Positions 44,491-54,258 are shown, numbered from the stretch's first letter. The stretch is 64,000 bases of DNA from Photobacterium arenosum (GCF_014841115.1 NZ_JACYTP010000002.1:248001-312000); one strand, 5' to 3'. The notes: generated by a model from the sequence alone, not told the origin. Program-made: numbers and translations.

Positions 44491-46494
44491 CTACTGAGCT
44501 ATTTCACTCGTTTCTTGTGCATTTTTATCGACTATGTCCTGCAATCTGTCTTTGATCTGCTGGCTGGATTCAGTCTCAATCTGCTGTCGGAGTTGCTCCA
44601 GAGTCGTGTTGTCCAGCGCGCGATAACTGAGAGAATTGGCGGCCACTTCGCGGGTGGTGACATTCGTGTCATCTTTGAGCGTCTGCAACAAATAGTCGGT
44701 GGCATCCGAGCCGGGGACAAACCGCAAGGCATGGGTAGCCCGCTGGCGAATGTCGGTATTGGATTGCTCGGTATAAGTGTGCAAATCTCCGAAGCTCAGG
44801 TATTGCCCCATATTTCCCAGCACTGTTAGATGATGAAGGGTCGCCGAGGTATCGGGCGCAGATCTGAGTTCCCGCAATTGATCAGAGACATAAGCGTTGG
44901 CTGTGGTGCTGTCTTCCACACCCATACGCTGAACCATGGCGCTTTTGGCCAGATCGACATTGGCTGGCATCGACGCCGCCAATGGGCTGTTGCCGACCAT
45001 ATTGGAGAAGCGTTCAAAGGTTTGTGTATTGCCCTGCGGCGACAGCGCCAGCGACGCCATGATTGAGGCCGCCGCCTGATTCTCATTCATCCTGGTATTC
45101 AGCGTGGTTAGCATTGCTTCCTGCGAAGCGCGGCTGGCCACTGTACTCAGTGCACTCAGATACAGGCTGAACCCCGGTTCATGAGTACCAAATTTCGCCA
45201 GATCATCGGTCAGCAGATCCAGATCGCCGGGATAGGCGCGGGCAAAGTTCTGCAGCAGGGCGCTCAGCTGGCTTTCGGCTTTAACCCTTTCCAGACCATC
45301 CAGCGACAGCATGGCATCATAAAGGTCTTTAATTTCCTGATAAGCCTCTTCCGCTGAGGTGTTGATACCCTGAGTTGTCTGATCTGACTTTTGTTGCTCA
45401 GCACTCGCTGCTTTCTGAGCGCCGGCCCCCTGACTGGCTTTGCCCCCGGTGGAGAGAAACACCTCAGCGGCGGTTAACTCGATCTGACGCTGCGATTGAA
45501 CCTGTTGGATCAGGGCTAGTTCAGCCTGACTGATGCTCTGAGACCATGACGTCAGGTTAAGCACCAAGCGGTTGTTATTGCTTGCCAGCGCCTGGTCGTT
45601 GAGCAGATGCTGGACGCTTTCATCCACAGACAACGATTGCAGCATTCTGTCTTGCTGATCCCAGCGAGCCTGATGGCTGAAGGAGTAGACAGGCTTGAGT
45701 GTGTTTGCCAGTCCGCGGGCCTGAGCCAATCCACGGGCTTGGTCATAGACGGCTTTGTCCAGTTCACGGCGTTTGAATAAGGTGTAGCTGTCGGTTGCCG
45801 GCGTCGGCGTGGTGTCCGGCTGCAGGCTGTAGAATGCGGTGAACTCGCCGTTGTAATCCTTTTCTGAGCGTTGCCATTGCGCGTTGCCGCTGAGCGTTTC
45901 CGGAATAATGTGTTGCATCATGAAGGCGATTGTCTCCATGGATTTCAGCGACGGATGAGGCTGTGTCAGATAGACTTCCAGGATCTCACCTTCAGCGGAG
46001 CTGATGAACTCTATCCCTTGCTGCACCTGCTGACGAATTGCCGCCACTATCTCGGGATTGGCCTGCTGATTGACGACGGCAGTGATGTCCGGCGACGGTA
46101 TTCTTATCAGCTTGTAGATGAGATCATCCTGGAATTGCCGGTACTGGAACATTTCACCGGTAATATCAAAACGGATCGTTTGCTCAACTGTGGTGCCAGG
46201 GGCCGAAAAAGCGATATCGGCACTGTATTGCAGCGCAAAGACTTGTTTAGCAAATGCCTCAGAGGCGGTGTTGTCACTGTGTGAAGACGGCATGCCAGTG
46301 TGCTGAAAAGCCGGCGTATTGCTGTTCGTGCTTGTTTGCGTGGCGGGTGGCTGGACTAAGGCAGAATCGGATTCATGGTCAGGTACGGCGGAAGCGGGCG
46401 ATTCTGAGAGACGAAACAGCGCGGCACCTGCGGCTACGCAGCTGACCAGCAGCAGGATAAAAAGTAATTTGTTCTTCATAGAATATTGACTCAT
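44491..46494 (-). CDS. HEAT-repeat, vitellogenin-N-like exported protein
   Basis: 667 residues. N-terminal hydrophobic anchor or signal (NKLLFILLLVSCVAAGAALF; LVSC could be a lipobox, but hydrophobic residues run on after Cys). Ser/Thr/Pro-rich linker to about 80; then a beta-rich part (FALQYSADIAF, TTVEQTIRFDITGEMFQYRQF, EGEILEVYL) to about 330; then helical HEAT-like repeats to the end (NTDIRQRATHALRFV, NVTTREVAANSLSYRALD). Beta-sheet then helical toroid is the layout of vitellogenin/MTP lipid-transfer N-domains; I propose a lipid-binding role, as inference only. Encoded 51 bp after the secreted protein at 46546 and probably cotranscribed. Confidence 0.65.
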   Translation of the reverse strand: MSQYSMKNKLLFILLLVSCVAAGAALFRLSESPASAVPDHESDSALVQPPATQTSTNSNTPAFQHTGMPSSHSDNTASEAFAKQVFALQYSADIAFSAPGTTVEQTIRFDITGEMFQYRQFQDDLIYKLIRIPSPDITAVVNQQANPEIVAAIRQQVQQGIEFISSAEGEILEVYLTQPHPSLKSMETIAFMMQHIIPETLSGNAQWQRSEKDYNGEFTAFYSLQPDTTPTPATDSYTLFKRRELDKAVYDQARGLAQARGLANTLKPVYSFSHQARWDQQDRMLQSLSVDESVQHLLNDQALASNNNRLVLNLTSWSQSISQAELALIQQVQSQRQIELTAAEVFLSTGGKASQGAGAQKAASAEQQKSDQTTQGINTSAEEAYQEIKDLYDAMLSLDGLERVKAESQLSALLQNFARAYPGDLDLLTDDLAKFGTHEPGFSLYLSALSTVASRASQEAMLTTLNTRMNENQAAASIMASLALSPQGNTQTFERFSNMVGNSPLAASMPANVDLAKSAMVQRMGVEDSTTANAYVSDQLRELRSAPDTSATLHHLTVLGNMGQYLSFGDLHTYTEQSNTDIRQRATHALRFVPGSDATDYLLQTLKDDTNVTTREVAANSLSYRALDNTTLEQLRQQIETESSQQIKDRLQDIVDKNAQETSEIAQ

Positions 46495-46506
46495 GACACA
46501 GAGATG

Positions 46507-46531
46507 CTCCCCGCACTGTGGATGCGGGGAG
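46507..46531 (-). terminator. Hairpin between the two secreted-protein genes
   Basis: CTCCCCGCA / TGCGGGGAG, 9-bp perfect stem with a 7-base loop, in the 51-bp gap between the 46546 gene and the HEAT gene. No T-run follows on the minus strand; it might reduce expression of the downstream gene or protect the upstream mRNA. Confidence 0.45.
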
Positions 46532-46545
46532 GAAGGGCGCTGAGA

Positions 46546-47412
46546 TTACTGAACGGGCAGGAAAGTGCTTCCTTGCGCTAATGTTTTCTCAAAGGTGTAG
46601 CCAGGCCATTCATAGATGGTCAATTTGTACTTATCGTTCACCGAACCGTAAATATTGCCACCGGCCAGATTGGCGGTATTGGTAATGCCGTAACCAAACG
46701 CAAAACCATTTTGCGGCGCATCCCAGCGACCATAGGCTTCAAAGGCCAGATCATCCGAGATAATAGACACTTCACCACCGAGAGAGATTTTATTCAGCAA
46801 AATGCGGGCGGAGGCTTCAGTGAATCCTGTCACATCGGCGCTGGGCACGGCTTTGGCGGTCAGTGCTAGATTGTCGTAGCCTGCTTCCAGTGCCACGTTG
46901 AGCTTGGTCCTTACGCCGACACCAACATCCAGAATGACAGGTCCCAGCGGGATACCCGCATACAGGCCAAGATCCGGAATGGGCAGAATCGGCAGGTCTT
47001 TCTTCAGCGATGGCCCTTCTTCTGCGGACATGGTGTATTCCTGAGAAAGGATATCGGTACCCATCACATTGACGCGACCATCAACGCCGAATTGCGCTGC
47101 ATTGGTTGCTGTGGCACCTGCGGTGACAGACGCCACCTGAATATCATTATTCAGTAATTTGCCATCAATACCGGCAATACCTTCAACACGCAGGCAGTTG
47201 CTGCGGCCTTGCACGTTCAGATAACCTTTAATGGTAGAAGAGGCCAGATCCTGAGAAGAATCATCCACATCTTTGGTATAGGAGCCTCCGAACCTGGCGT
47301 CGACAAGTGCCTCACCGGAGGTAATACAGTCGGCGTACAATGAGGCGTGAGCAACTGGAGTCAGGCTGAATAAGGGTAAAGCGATGAGCGCTAATTGCTT
47401 AAATTTGGCCAT
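46546..47412 (-). CDS. Secreted protein of unknown function paired with the HEAT protein
   Basis: 288 residues. Signal peptide MAKFKQLALIALPLFSLTPVAHA with cleavage before SLYADC. Mature part contains two Cys (YADCITSGEAL and RSNCLRVEG), likely one disulfide, and many short alternating strands (LDVGVGVRTKLNVALEAGYDNLALTAKAVPSADVTGF), suggesting a beta-rich, possibly barrel or amphitropic protein. No family recognised. RBS AAGGAAACC. The long AT-rich leader upstream (605 bp) suggests complex regulation. Confidence 0.7.
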   Translation of the reverse strand: MAKFKQLALIALPLFSLTPVAHASLYADCITSGEALVDARFGGSYTKDVDDSSQDLASSTIKGYLNVQGRSNCLRVEGIAGIDGKLLNNDIQVASVTAGATATNAAQFGVDGRVNVMGTDILSQEYTMSAEEGPSLKKDLPILPIPDLGLYAGIPLGPVILDVGVGVRTKLNVALEAGYDNLALTAKAVPSADVTGFTEASARILLNKISLGGEVSIISDDLAFEAYGRWDAPQNGFAFGYGITNTANLAGGNIYGSVNDKYKLTIYEWPGYTFEKTLAQGSTFLPVQ

Positions 47413-48017
47413 AAAGGTTTCCTTATATAATAGGAGTGTTAACGCGTCTTGAGGTTTTTCTGGAATACACGAACGTGATGGATACCTTTTAAAAGTACGT
47501 TTTTGCTAATTTATTATTATCTAATGTTGTGGTTTTCTAATTAATCTTTTTTGTGAAAATAAAAGGAACGTTTTTCATGTTTGTATATGGGCTGGAAGCG
47601 AATAAAGAGTTTTCTGTTTTGCTGTTCCTTGTGGTGTATTGTTCACTGTTTTTTATTCTTTTATTGAAATTATCAAAATGAAAAAATAAAGTCCATCTAA
47701 TTTTCGTTCGAGCGCCGTTTTTATCTGGACGTTGTTAATGTGAGCAAAACGGGTTGCCGTTAATTATTTGTAATGAATGCTACGAAAGGCGGTTGGTGTT
47801 GGGTTTTTATAAGCTTTCGGTTAACAATGATTTTATTAATTCTTTTATTATACTTTAGTAATATCTAATGCTTTGGCGGAGAAGAGGTGAAAGATTTAAT
47901 TCGATGTTATATGAAGGGGTAAGCTGACGTGTATAAGTCAGACACGAAGGGTTGATAATAGTCCTTAACTGATATCATGGATGCTAACGGCATTTTACCG
48001 TGAGAGCAAAGCAACCA
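47413..48017. other. Long AT-rich intergenic region
   Basis: 605 bp between the divergent secreted-protein gene and the 3' end of a LysR gene. No gene or RNA recognised. It presumably holds the promoter and 5' leader of the 46546 gene. Confidence 0.5.
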
Positions 48018-48932
48018 TTATTCTTCATCGATGGTATTGAACCTTTGTGCAAGATAGTTAATGAGCGTGCGAACAGAAGGTAATAATCCGCGCCGGGTTG
48101 GGAATATGGCATGAATAATTTCCTGGTGAGGAGACCAATCAGGCACCACTCTGACGAGCAGGCCCTGTTTAAGTTGCTTTTGCACCATAAGTAATGGGAG
48201 CTGAACGATACCCACACCAGCTAATGCTGCAGTACGTAAGGCAATCATATCGGTCGTGATAAAGCGGGGAGTATGCTGCACTGTGATTTCAGATTGATCC
48301 GAACTAAACAGCTTCCAGGTGAAAACCTTCTGCTGACTACTCAGCCCGAGACTGGGCAGGGTAGTCAGATCATGCGGGGTGACAGGCGGGTTGAGTTGTC
48401 GAATCAGATCCGGGCTCGCCACCAGACACTGACCTCGCACCGCTAAGATACGCATAACAAGCTCACTGTCCTGGATTGGGGGTGGCCGGACACGGATAGC
48501 GATATCGATGGCTTCTTTGACCACATCAACCCGGCGGTTAGTGGCTTCCAGATGGATGGTAATCTGCGGATACATGGCCATGAAATCAGCCAGCATCAGT
48601 CCGATGTGCTGATGTAACAATGCAACCGGACAAGTTATACGAATAACACCTCGCGGCTCAGCCCGGGTTGTCTCAATGACCTCTTGCGCCGCCTCCGCTT
48701 CTACCAGCATGGCTTTACAATGTTCATAATAAGCACGGCCGATTTCCGTCATTATAAACTGGCGTGTGGTACGTTGAATGAGCCGGACACCGAGCTTGTC
48801 TTCTAAGTTAGCAATGCGGCGGCTGAGCTTGGATTTTGGGATACCCAATGCCTTGCCGGCGTGAGTAAATCCTCCATGATCTACAGCTTGAACAAAATAG
48901 TAGAGATCGTTCAGATCGTGCATCGTATACAT
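48018..48932 (-). CDS. LysR-type regulator next to an isochorismatase-family gene
   Basis: 304 residues (301 from the second Met at 48923). HTH: DLYYFVQAVDHGGFTHAGKALGIPKSKLSRRIANLEDKLGVRLIQRTTRQF, the CrgA-type branch. Substrate domain from about 90, GVIRITCPVALLHQHIG. Divergent from the hydrolase gene at 49082 (149 bp), the same arrangement as at 39.4-42 kb. Confidence 0.87.
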   Translation of the reverse strand: MYTMHDLNDLYYFVQAVDHGGFTHAGKALGIPKSKLSRRIANLEDKLGVRLIQRTTRQFIMTEIGRAYYEHCKAMLVEAEAAQEVIETTRAEPRGVIRITCPVALLHQHIGLMLADFMAMYPQITIHLEATNRRVDVVKEAIDIAIRVRPPPIQDSELVMRILAVRGQCLVASPDLIRQLNPPVTPHDLTTLPSLGLSSQQKVFTWKLFSSDQSEITVQHTPRFITTDMIALRTAALAGVGIVQLPLLMVQKQLKQGLLVRVVPDWSPHQEIIHAIFPTRRGLLPSVRTLINYLAQRFNTIDEE

Positions 48933-49081
48933 TGTTCTGAAAATAGGACACTGATACTCATTTTAGCACCCTACTCTTCCCTGCGAGCAGTATCTACTTT
49001 TATACGATGCTGTCATCGGCCACCGTTCATGGCAGTTCGTGAAAAGCGTATGGCACTCACAGAACGGGGAAGGAGAAAACC

Positions 49082-49711
49082 ATGAGTAAACAATATGTTC
49101 GGCTTGATAAAAATAATGCAGCAGTGTTGCTGGTGGATCACCAGACCGGTCTTTTGTCACTGGTTCGGGATATAGACCCTGATAAATTCAAAAATAATGT
49201 GTTGGCAGTCGGTGATTTAGCAAAATATTTCGGGCTGCCAACGATTCTGACAACCAGTTTTGAAACGGGTCCTAATGGTCCTCTTGTTCCTGAACTGAAA
49301 GAGCAATTTCCGGATGCGCCGTATATCGCCCGGCCGGGGCAAATCAATGCCTGGGATAATGAAGATTTTGTGAAAGCGGTTAAATCGACCGGTAAAAAAC
49401 AGCTTATTATTGCTGGTGTAGTGACTGAAGTCTGTGTTGCATTCCCGGCATTGTCAGCGATTGAAGAAGGTTTCGATGTCTTCGTCGTCACCGATGCTTC
49501 CGGAACTTTCAACGAAGTGACCCGCCATTCTGCCTGGGATCGTATGTCTCAGTCGGGCGCGCAGTTAATGACCTGGTTCGGGTTAGCCTGCGAGCTTCAC
49601 CGTGACTGGCGAAATGACATTGAAGGACTCGGCGCATTATTTTCAAATCATATCCCGGATTACCGCAATCTGATCACGAGCTTTAATACCCTGACTGAGG
49701 GTAAAAAGTGA
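49082..49711 (+). CDS. Isochorismatase-family cysteine hydrolase (YcaC-like), second copy
   Basis: 209 residues; AAGGAGAAAACC before ATG. AAVLLVDHQTGLLSLVRDI with catalytic Asp, VVTEVCVAFPALSAIEEGFDVFVVTDASGTFNEVTRHSAWDRM with catalytic Cys. Clearly the same family as the protein at 39423 but not a recent duplicate (different N- and C-termini). Substrate unknown; regulated presumably by the divergent LysR protein. Confidence 0.88.
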   Translation: MSKQYVRLDKNNAAVLLVDHQTGLLSLVRDIDPDKFKNNVLAVGDLAKYFGLPTILTTSFETGPNGPLVPELKEQFPDAPYIARPGQINAWDNEDFVKAVKSTGKKQLIIAGVVTEVCVAFPALSAIEEGFDVFVVTDASGTFNEVTRHSAWDRMSQSGAQLMTWFGLACELHRDWRNDIEGLGALFSNHIPDYRNLITSFNTLTEGKK

Positions 49712-50340
49712 GTGTTTTATTAATATTTATTGATTACCGCCGAGCCTCAGCTAGCCTAAGTAGGTACTGGGGAATCGGTGTTATTTAAATACTTGAATAG
49801 ATCAGCTGTTCGAGCGCGTTTTCTAAATAAAAATACCGATTGAATTTAAAACAGAACTCAGAAAGATAGCGTGGGAAATACTTGTCGATAGCGTTGCAAG
49901 TGCCATACGCTGACTTTTTTATCTTAATAATCATTGCGTTAAATTACTTTAACTAAAGCAGATCCATGCCGTCTTCTCCAGCACCAGTGATAATCATTTT
50001 ACGGTGTTTTACGATTATATATACCTGAGGAAGTTGTACTCAATGGTTCGTGGAAACGACCACTGATGACAGCGGTTAAACAATAATTGACTGAGTATCC
50101 GCACCTCAATGTTTAGAATAATGTTGGGGTGTGGGTTCGCTCAGTGATGAAATGTGATTCAATGATTTTATCTGCTTGGTTGTTACAATTTCTCAGATCT
50201 TCGATAATGCTACGGAACACGAAATCAGAGCATTAGTCTAATAATTGTCCAGGCTGTTGGACATAGTGCATTTATTACTACCCAGTCAACAAGAGCAAAC
50301 TAAGCTGTCAGTAATGAGCTGGGTTGAGTGTAGTCTTGTA
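49712..50340. other. Intergenic region without a recognised gene
   Basis: About 630 bp between the hydrolase gene and the outer-membrane protein gene. AT-rich, short frames only. It should contain the promoter of the downstream gene. Confidence 0.45.
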
Positions 50341-51174
50341 ATGACAGGTATCGGGTGTCGTGTCAGTGTTAAGTTGGCTGGATTGGTCTTGGTGTCGGTA
50401 TGCTTTGTTTCGCCTGCGACTCATGCGGCTTGGCATACAACCACCTCGATAGGGGGGCATGATACCTGGGTACCCGAGGCAGACTCGGATACCCCAGGGG
50501 GGAATCTTGGCCTCGGCCTGTTCTATTCCAATGCCGACAGTCTGGCTGGCCAAGCCAGTATTATTGCTTATTATGATAACGATAGTGATCATCTGGATCC
50601 TGATCATGACCCTTTCTGGACCATGGCAGGCGGCTTGCTATCCCAACCTCTGGTTAACCTGGATGATTCCGGCATAACACTTGGCTGGCAGACGGGTGTC
50701 AGCTGGCTTCAGAATACGGTGTTCGGCGTGGAAGAAGCCCTGCAGGCACAATTGGGAATTGTAGTGAATTATCAGCGCCAGGCAGACGCTGTCGGGCTGG
50801 CACTTGGCGCCGGCTACTACGGGCTGGAGTTCGATGACGATGTCCCAGAAACCAGAGGCTATAGCCGGGAAGCACTGAAACGCAGCAGTGACGCATTAGC
50901 CTGGAAGCTGTTTTTTCGGCGCTCTTTAAAGAATACATTTAGCTGGGAGGGCTACTGGCAGCAGTGGCGAGATCAGGATAACTGGCTGGAAAACCAACTC
51001 TCTCTGGCGATCCATTACCCGATTCTCCATCCCGTTATGAATAGCCTGAATGTCTCGGTGTCATACACCCGCTATAACCTGACGCCTTACCGTGTCCAGG
51101 GTAAAGCGCCGATCCTGCCTTGGGACGAGAATGTATTATTCCGGCTCTATACTGAGATCCCACTCAACTGGTAA
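50341..51174 (+). CDS. Predicted outer-membrane beta-barrel protein
   Basis: 277 residues from ATG 50341, chosen because it gives a clean signal peptide (MTGIGCRVSVKLAGLVLVSV, then CFVSPATHA before AWHTTTSIGGHD); ATG 50314 or an upstream TTG are possible but place the hydrophobic segment further inside. The mature part has alternating aromatic/polar strands (NLGLGLFYSNADSLAGQASIIAYYDND) and ends RLYTEIPLNW with a terminal aromatic, typical of outer-membrane barrels (MipA/OmpV-like in feel). Its 3' end overlaps the convergent siderophore-binding gene by 39 bp. Confidence 0.65.
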   Translation: MTGIGCRVSVKLAGLVLVSVCFVSPATHAAWHTTTSIGGHDTWVPEADSDTPGGNLGLGLFYSNADSLAGQASIIAYYDNDSDHLDPDHDPFWTMAGGLLSQPLVNLDDSGITLGWQTGVSWLQNTVFGVEEALQAQLGIVVNYQRQADAVGLALGAGYYGLEFDDDVPETRGYSREALKRSSDALAWKLFFRRSLKNTFSWEGYWQQWRDQDNWLENQLSLAIHYPILHPVMNSLNVSVSYTRYNLTPYRVQGKAPILPWDENVLFRLYTEIPLNW

Positions 51175-52101
51175 AACGTTGGATTGTGGCTCTGGAGTCA
51201 TAGTTAAGGCTTGCTGCAGGTTGTCTGCCATGGCTTCAGAAGCCAGCATACCCCGGCAGCTGGCCCAGTGATTACCGTCGACACCGATGAGCTGCCCGCT
51301 GGAAACGGCCTTCAGCGATTGCCAGGCAGGCCGTTGCTGCCACTGTTCTAGAATACTGCCAGGTTCCATGTTGCCGGATAGCAGAATGTCGGGATCCATG
51401 CTTGCGATATCGTCAAAAGTCAGCTGTCTCAGTGCTCTGTCTTCTTCGCCGACTTTCTCGGGCACCGTTAGCTTGAGGGCTTTCAATACGCCGCCAGGGT
51501 AGGCGGCCCCGGAATAAGCGTATAAGCCATTTTCGGACGCCACAGCGAAAAGCACGCTCTTACCGTGAAAGCGGCTGAGTGCGTTCGCCGCACCCTGCAT
51601 AGTATCTTTGTGTTGCAGAAGCCGTGCCTGCATGACATCAGGATGGCCTGCGATGTCGCCAATCTTCAGGGCAACGTCAAGGTTCTCCTGGTAGGTTTCA
51701 CCGCGGGATGCCAGCAGTACCGTCGGGGCAATCTGGCTGAGCGTGGCATAAATCGCCTGATGCCGGTTAACATCGGCGATAATCAAATCCGGTTTCAGCG
51801 CCGCGATCTGTTCAAGATCGGGTGTCGCTCTGCCACCGACGGATACCCATCCCTCCAGCTTCGCCAATACCGCAGGATGCAGATTGAGCGGATCATTATC
51901 ATCGGCAATCCCCACGGGGCTGATATCAATAGCTGCCAGTGCATCAGCGAAGGCATACTCCAGTGTGATAATGCGTTGGGGTGGTGCGTCCAGGGTAAAC
52001 GGGTTCCCAAGACTGTCGGTGATGGTAGTGGAAAAAGCTGTGGGGCTGGTGAAAAGGAAAAGAGAAAAGGTTATCCAGCGTAAATATCCCAACAGTGACA
52101 T
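51136..52101 (-). CDS. Iron-siderophore ABC transporter substrate-binding protein (FecB/FhuD type)
   Basis: 321 residues; GGGAGTACC before ATG. Signal peptide to about residue 24 (SPTAFST), then TITDSLGNPFTLDAPPQRIITLEYAFADALAAI, the class III binding-protein start, and PDLEQIAALKPDLIIADVNRHQAIYATLSQIAPTVLL, its second marker. Binds Fe(III)-hydroxamate or citrate-like complexes in the periplasm. No permease or ATPase genes of the FecCDE type lie beside it, so it must share them with another locus. A Fur-like site lies upstream. Confidence 0.88.
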   Translation of the reverse strand: MSLLGYLRWITFSLFLFTSPTAFSTTITDSLGNPFTLDAPPQRIITLEYAFADALAAIDISPVGIADDNDPLNLHPAVLAKLEGWVSVGGRATPDLEQIAALKPDLIIADVNRHQAIYATLSQIAPTVLLASRGETYQENLDVALKIGDIAGHPDVMQARLLQHKDTMQGAANALSRFHGKSVLFAVASENGLYAYSGAAYPGGVLKALKLTVPEKVGEEDRALRQLTFDDIASMDPDILLSGNMEPGSILEQWQQRPAWQSLKAVSSGQLIGVDGNHWASCRGMLASEAMADNLQQALTMTPEPQSNVLPVEWDLSIEPE

Positions 52102-52142
52102 GGTACTCCCTTAAAAGTCAGAGAAAAATTTTACTTTTACTT

Positions 52143-52163
52143 GATAATGAAGTGCATTTCATT
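52143..52163. promoter_or_regulatory. Fur-box-like sequence upstream of the siderophore-binding gene
   Basis: GATAATGAAGTGCATTTCAT: the first eight bases equal the Fur consensus start GATAATGA and the centre is a near-palindrome (ATGAAGTGCATTTCAT), about 40 bp before the start. I count 12 matches to the 19-bp consensus, so it is suggestive only. Confidence 0.4.
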
Positions 52164-52388
52164 GCGCGACATTCTAATGGCTTTTGTTGGCAGTACAAGG
52201 GGGAGTGATGAGCTGGCCGTCAGTATTGGACCATGATCAATGCCTGTTGGGCATATTCCTCATCTGTCGCGAAGTGAGAAATATGCAGCAGTAATGAGTA
52301 TGAAATTACGGCATGCTTGTGCTAACACATTGAATTTCACCTTATCTTAACTAGGTTTACCTTACAGCCTGTCTTGGAGTGGCGCTAA

Positions 52389-53345
52389 ATGAAATCTGTT
52401 GGGTCATTGCAATTTATGGTGCTGACACTCTTGTTACTGGCTGGGTGCGACAATCGTCCGTCTTCTCTGGCACTGGGCACTCTGGAGCGCGATCGTATTA
52501 CGTTGACGGCGACGGCAAATGAAATCATCCGCGACATGCCGGTAGCCGAAGGTCAGTCAGTGAAAGCCGGAATGGTGCTGGTCAGGCTGGACACGACCCG
52601 CCAGGCCGCTACTCTGGCGCAGGTTAAAGCCGAGCAGGCCAGAGCGGCGGCTTATCTGCTTCGGCTCACTAACGGTGAGCGGGTGGAAGATATTGCGGCG
52701 GCTAAGGCGCAGCTTGAACAGGCGAATGCCCGTCTGACCGATGCTGAAAAAACCTATCTGCGCAGAGAGAGCCTGGTGCGGCAGAAACTGATCAGTGTGG
52801 CCGAGCGGGATACCGCAAAAGCTGAGCGAGACAGTGCTCGGGCGCAAGTGGCTGAGGCGCGGGAGAATTTTACCAAGCTGACCCGGGGCGAAAGAATTGA
52901 AGACATTCAGCAGGCGCAGGCGGAACTGGAAGCGGCAACAGCCAATGTGGCGCTGCAGCAGCGGATTTTCAATGACCTCACTGTCGTGGCGACTCGCAAC
53001 GGTATTTTGGACAGCCTGCCGTATAATCTGGGCGAGCGAGTGCCCATGAGCGCCGTTGTTGCCGTCATTCTGGCTGACAGCCAGCCTTATGCCAGAGTGT
53101 ATGTCCCTGAACCATACCGAGTTGCATTGCAGCCCGGCAGCGTGGCAAAGGTGTATGTCGATGGCGTTTCAGAGCCTTATGAAGGCACTTTGCGCTGGAT
53201 TGCGACAGAGCCGGCCTTTACTCCTTACTACGCGCTGAATGAAGACGACAGGGCGCGGTTGGTTTATCTGGCTGAGTTCGATTTGTCGGATGCCGAGACC
53301 TTGCCAGCCGGCGTACCTGTCCAAGTGGAGATGCCCCTTGAGTGA
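52389..53345 (+). CDS. HlyD-family lipoprotein, membrane fusion subunit of an ABC drug exporter (YbhG-like)
   Basis: 318 residues; lipobox LLLAGC (Cys20). Half-lipoyl VAEGQSVKAGMVLVRLD, long coiled coil about 75-200 with the repeated segments NGERVEDIAAAKAQLEQA and RGERIEDIQQAQAELEAA (an internal duplication typical of YbhG), then the second lipoyl half and beta-barrel. First of three overlapping genes: the ATPase start lies inside its last codons. Confidence 0.9.
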   Translation: MKSVGSLQFMVLTLLLLAGCDNRPSSLALGTLERDRITLTATANEIIRDMPVAEGQSVKAGMVLVRLDTTRQAATLAQVKAEQARAAAYLLRLTNGERVEDIAAAKAQLEQANARLTDAEKTYLRRESLVRQKLISVAERDTAKAERDSARAQVAEARENFTKLTRGERIEDIQQAQAELEAATANVALQQRIFNDLTVVATRNGILDSLPYNLGERVPMSAVVAVILADSQPYARVYVPEPYRVALQPGSVAKVYVDGVSEPYEGTLRWIATEPAFTPYYALNEDDRARLVYLAEFDLSDAETLPAGVPVQVEMPLE

Positions 53346-54258
53346 TCTTGCTATCAAGGCAACAGGGTTGACGCGGCGGTTCGGCGATTTTACCGCAGTG
53401 AACAAGCTGAACCTGCAAGTACCCAAGGGCAACATCTACGGCTTTCTGGGGCCGAATGGCTGTGGCAAATCCACAACGCTGCGTATGTTAACCGGACTGC
53501 TGAGCCCCAGTGAGGGAGCGATTGAAGTGCTTGGCCTGCGTATTCCTGAACAGGCGGAAGCGCTACGGATGAAAATTGGCTACATGACGCAGAAATTTTC
53601 TTTGTATGAGGATCTGTCAGTCAAAGAAAACCTGCAGTTTGTTGGTCAGATTTATGGTTTACCAGGCAGAGAGCTGAAACCCAGGGTGGCAGAGCTCGGC
53701 AGCATTTATAACCTCAATGAATTGATGAAACAACGGGTTGGCAGCATGAGTGGCGGGCAGAAACAGCGGCTCGCCCTTGCGGCGGCTGTGATGCACAAGC
53801 CCGATTTACTGTTTCTGGACGAACCGACCTCAGCGGTGGATCCCCAGTCGCGGCGTGATTTCTGGGAGCAGCTTTTTGACTTGTCTGACGCTGGCACCAC
53901 CATTCTGGTGACGACTCATTACATGGACGAAGCTGAGCGCTGTCACGGGCTGGCGATTATGGAAGCCGGTGAAATAAAGGCAGACGGCCCGCCTGATACC
54001 TTGATGAAGCAGATGGGGATCAGTGTGGTTGAAATTCAGGCACCGGGACTCAGGCAGATTAAAGACAGTTTACTGGCCATTCCGGCCGTGGTGTCTGCAG
54101 CGCAGTTAGGTATTCGTCTGCGGGTCTTGGTGCGCGCAGAAGAATCTGACCCTGTGGCCTGGCTGAAACGTCAGGTGCCGGCACTGGCTCAGGCTGAGCT
54201 GGATGTGGTTCGCCCCAGTCTGGAAGACGTTTTTGTGACCAGCACAGGGAGCAGGTAA
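53338..54258 (+). CDS. ABC transporter ATP-binding protein (YbhF-like)
   Basis: 306 residues from a TTG that overlaps the fusion-protein stop; this gives the family start LSDLAIKATGLTRRFGDF, and no ATG is near. Walker A GPNGCGKST, Q-loop MTQKFSLYEDL, signature MSGGQKQR, Walker B LLFLDEPTSAVDP, H-loop THYMDEA, plus a C-terminal ABC-2 type tail. E. coli YbhF has two such domains; here there is one. Confidence 0.9.
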   Translation: MSDLAIKATGLTRRFGDFTAVNKLNLQVPKGNIYGFLGPNGCGKSTTLRMLTGLLSPSEGAIEVLGLRIPEQAEALRMKIGYMTQKFSLYEDLSVKENLQFVGQIYGLPGRELKPRVAELGSIYNLNELMKQRVGSMSGGQKQRLALAAAVMHKPDLLFLDEPTSAVDPQSRRDFWEQLFDLSDAGTTILVTTHYMDEAERCHGLAIMEAGEIKADGPPDTLMKQMGISVVEIQAPGLRQIKDSLLAIPAVVSAAQLGIRLRVLVRAEESDPVAWLKRQVPALAQAELDVVRPSLEDVFVTSTGSR

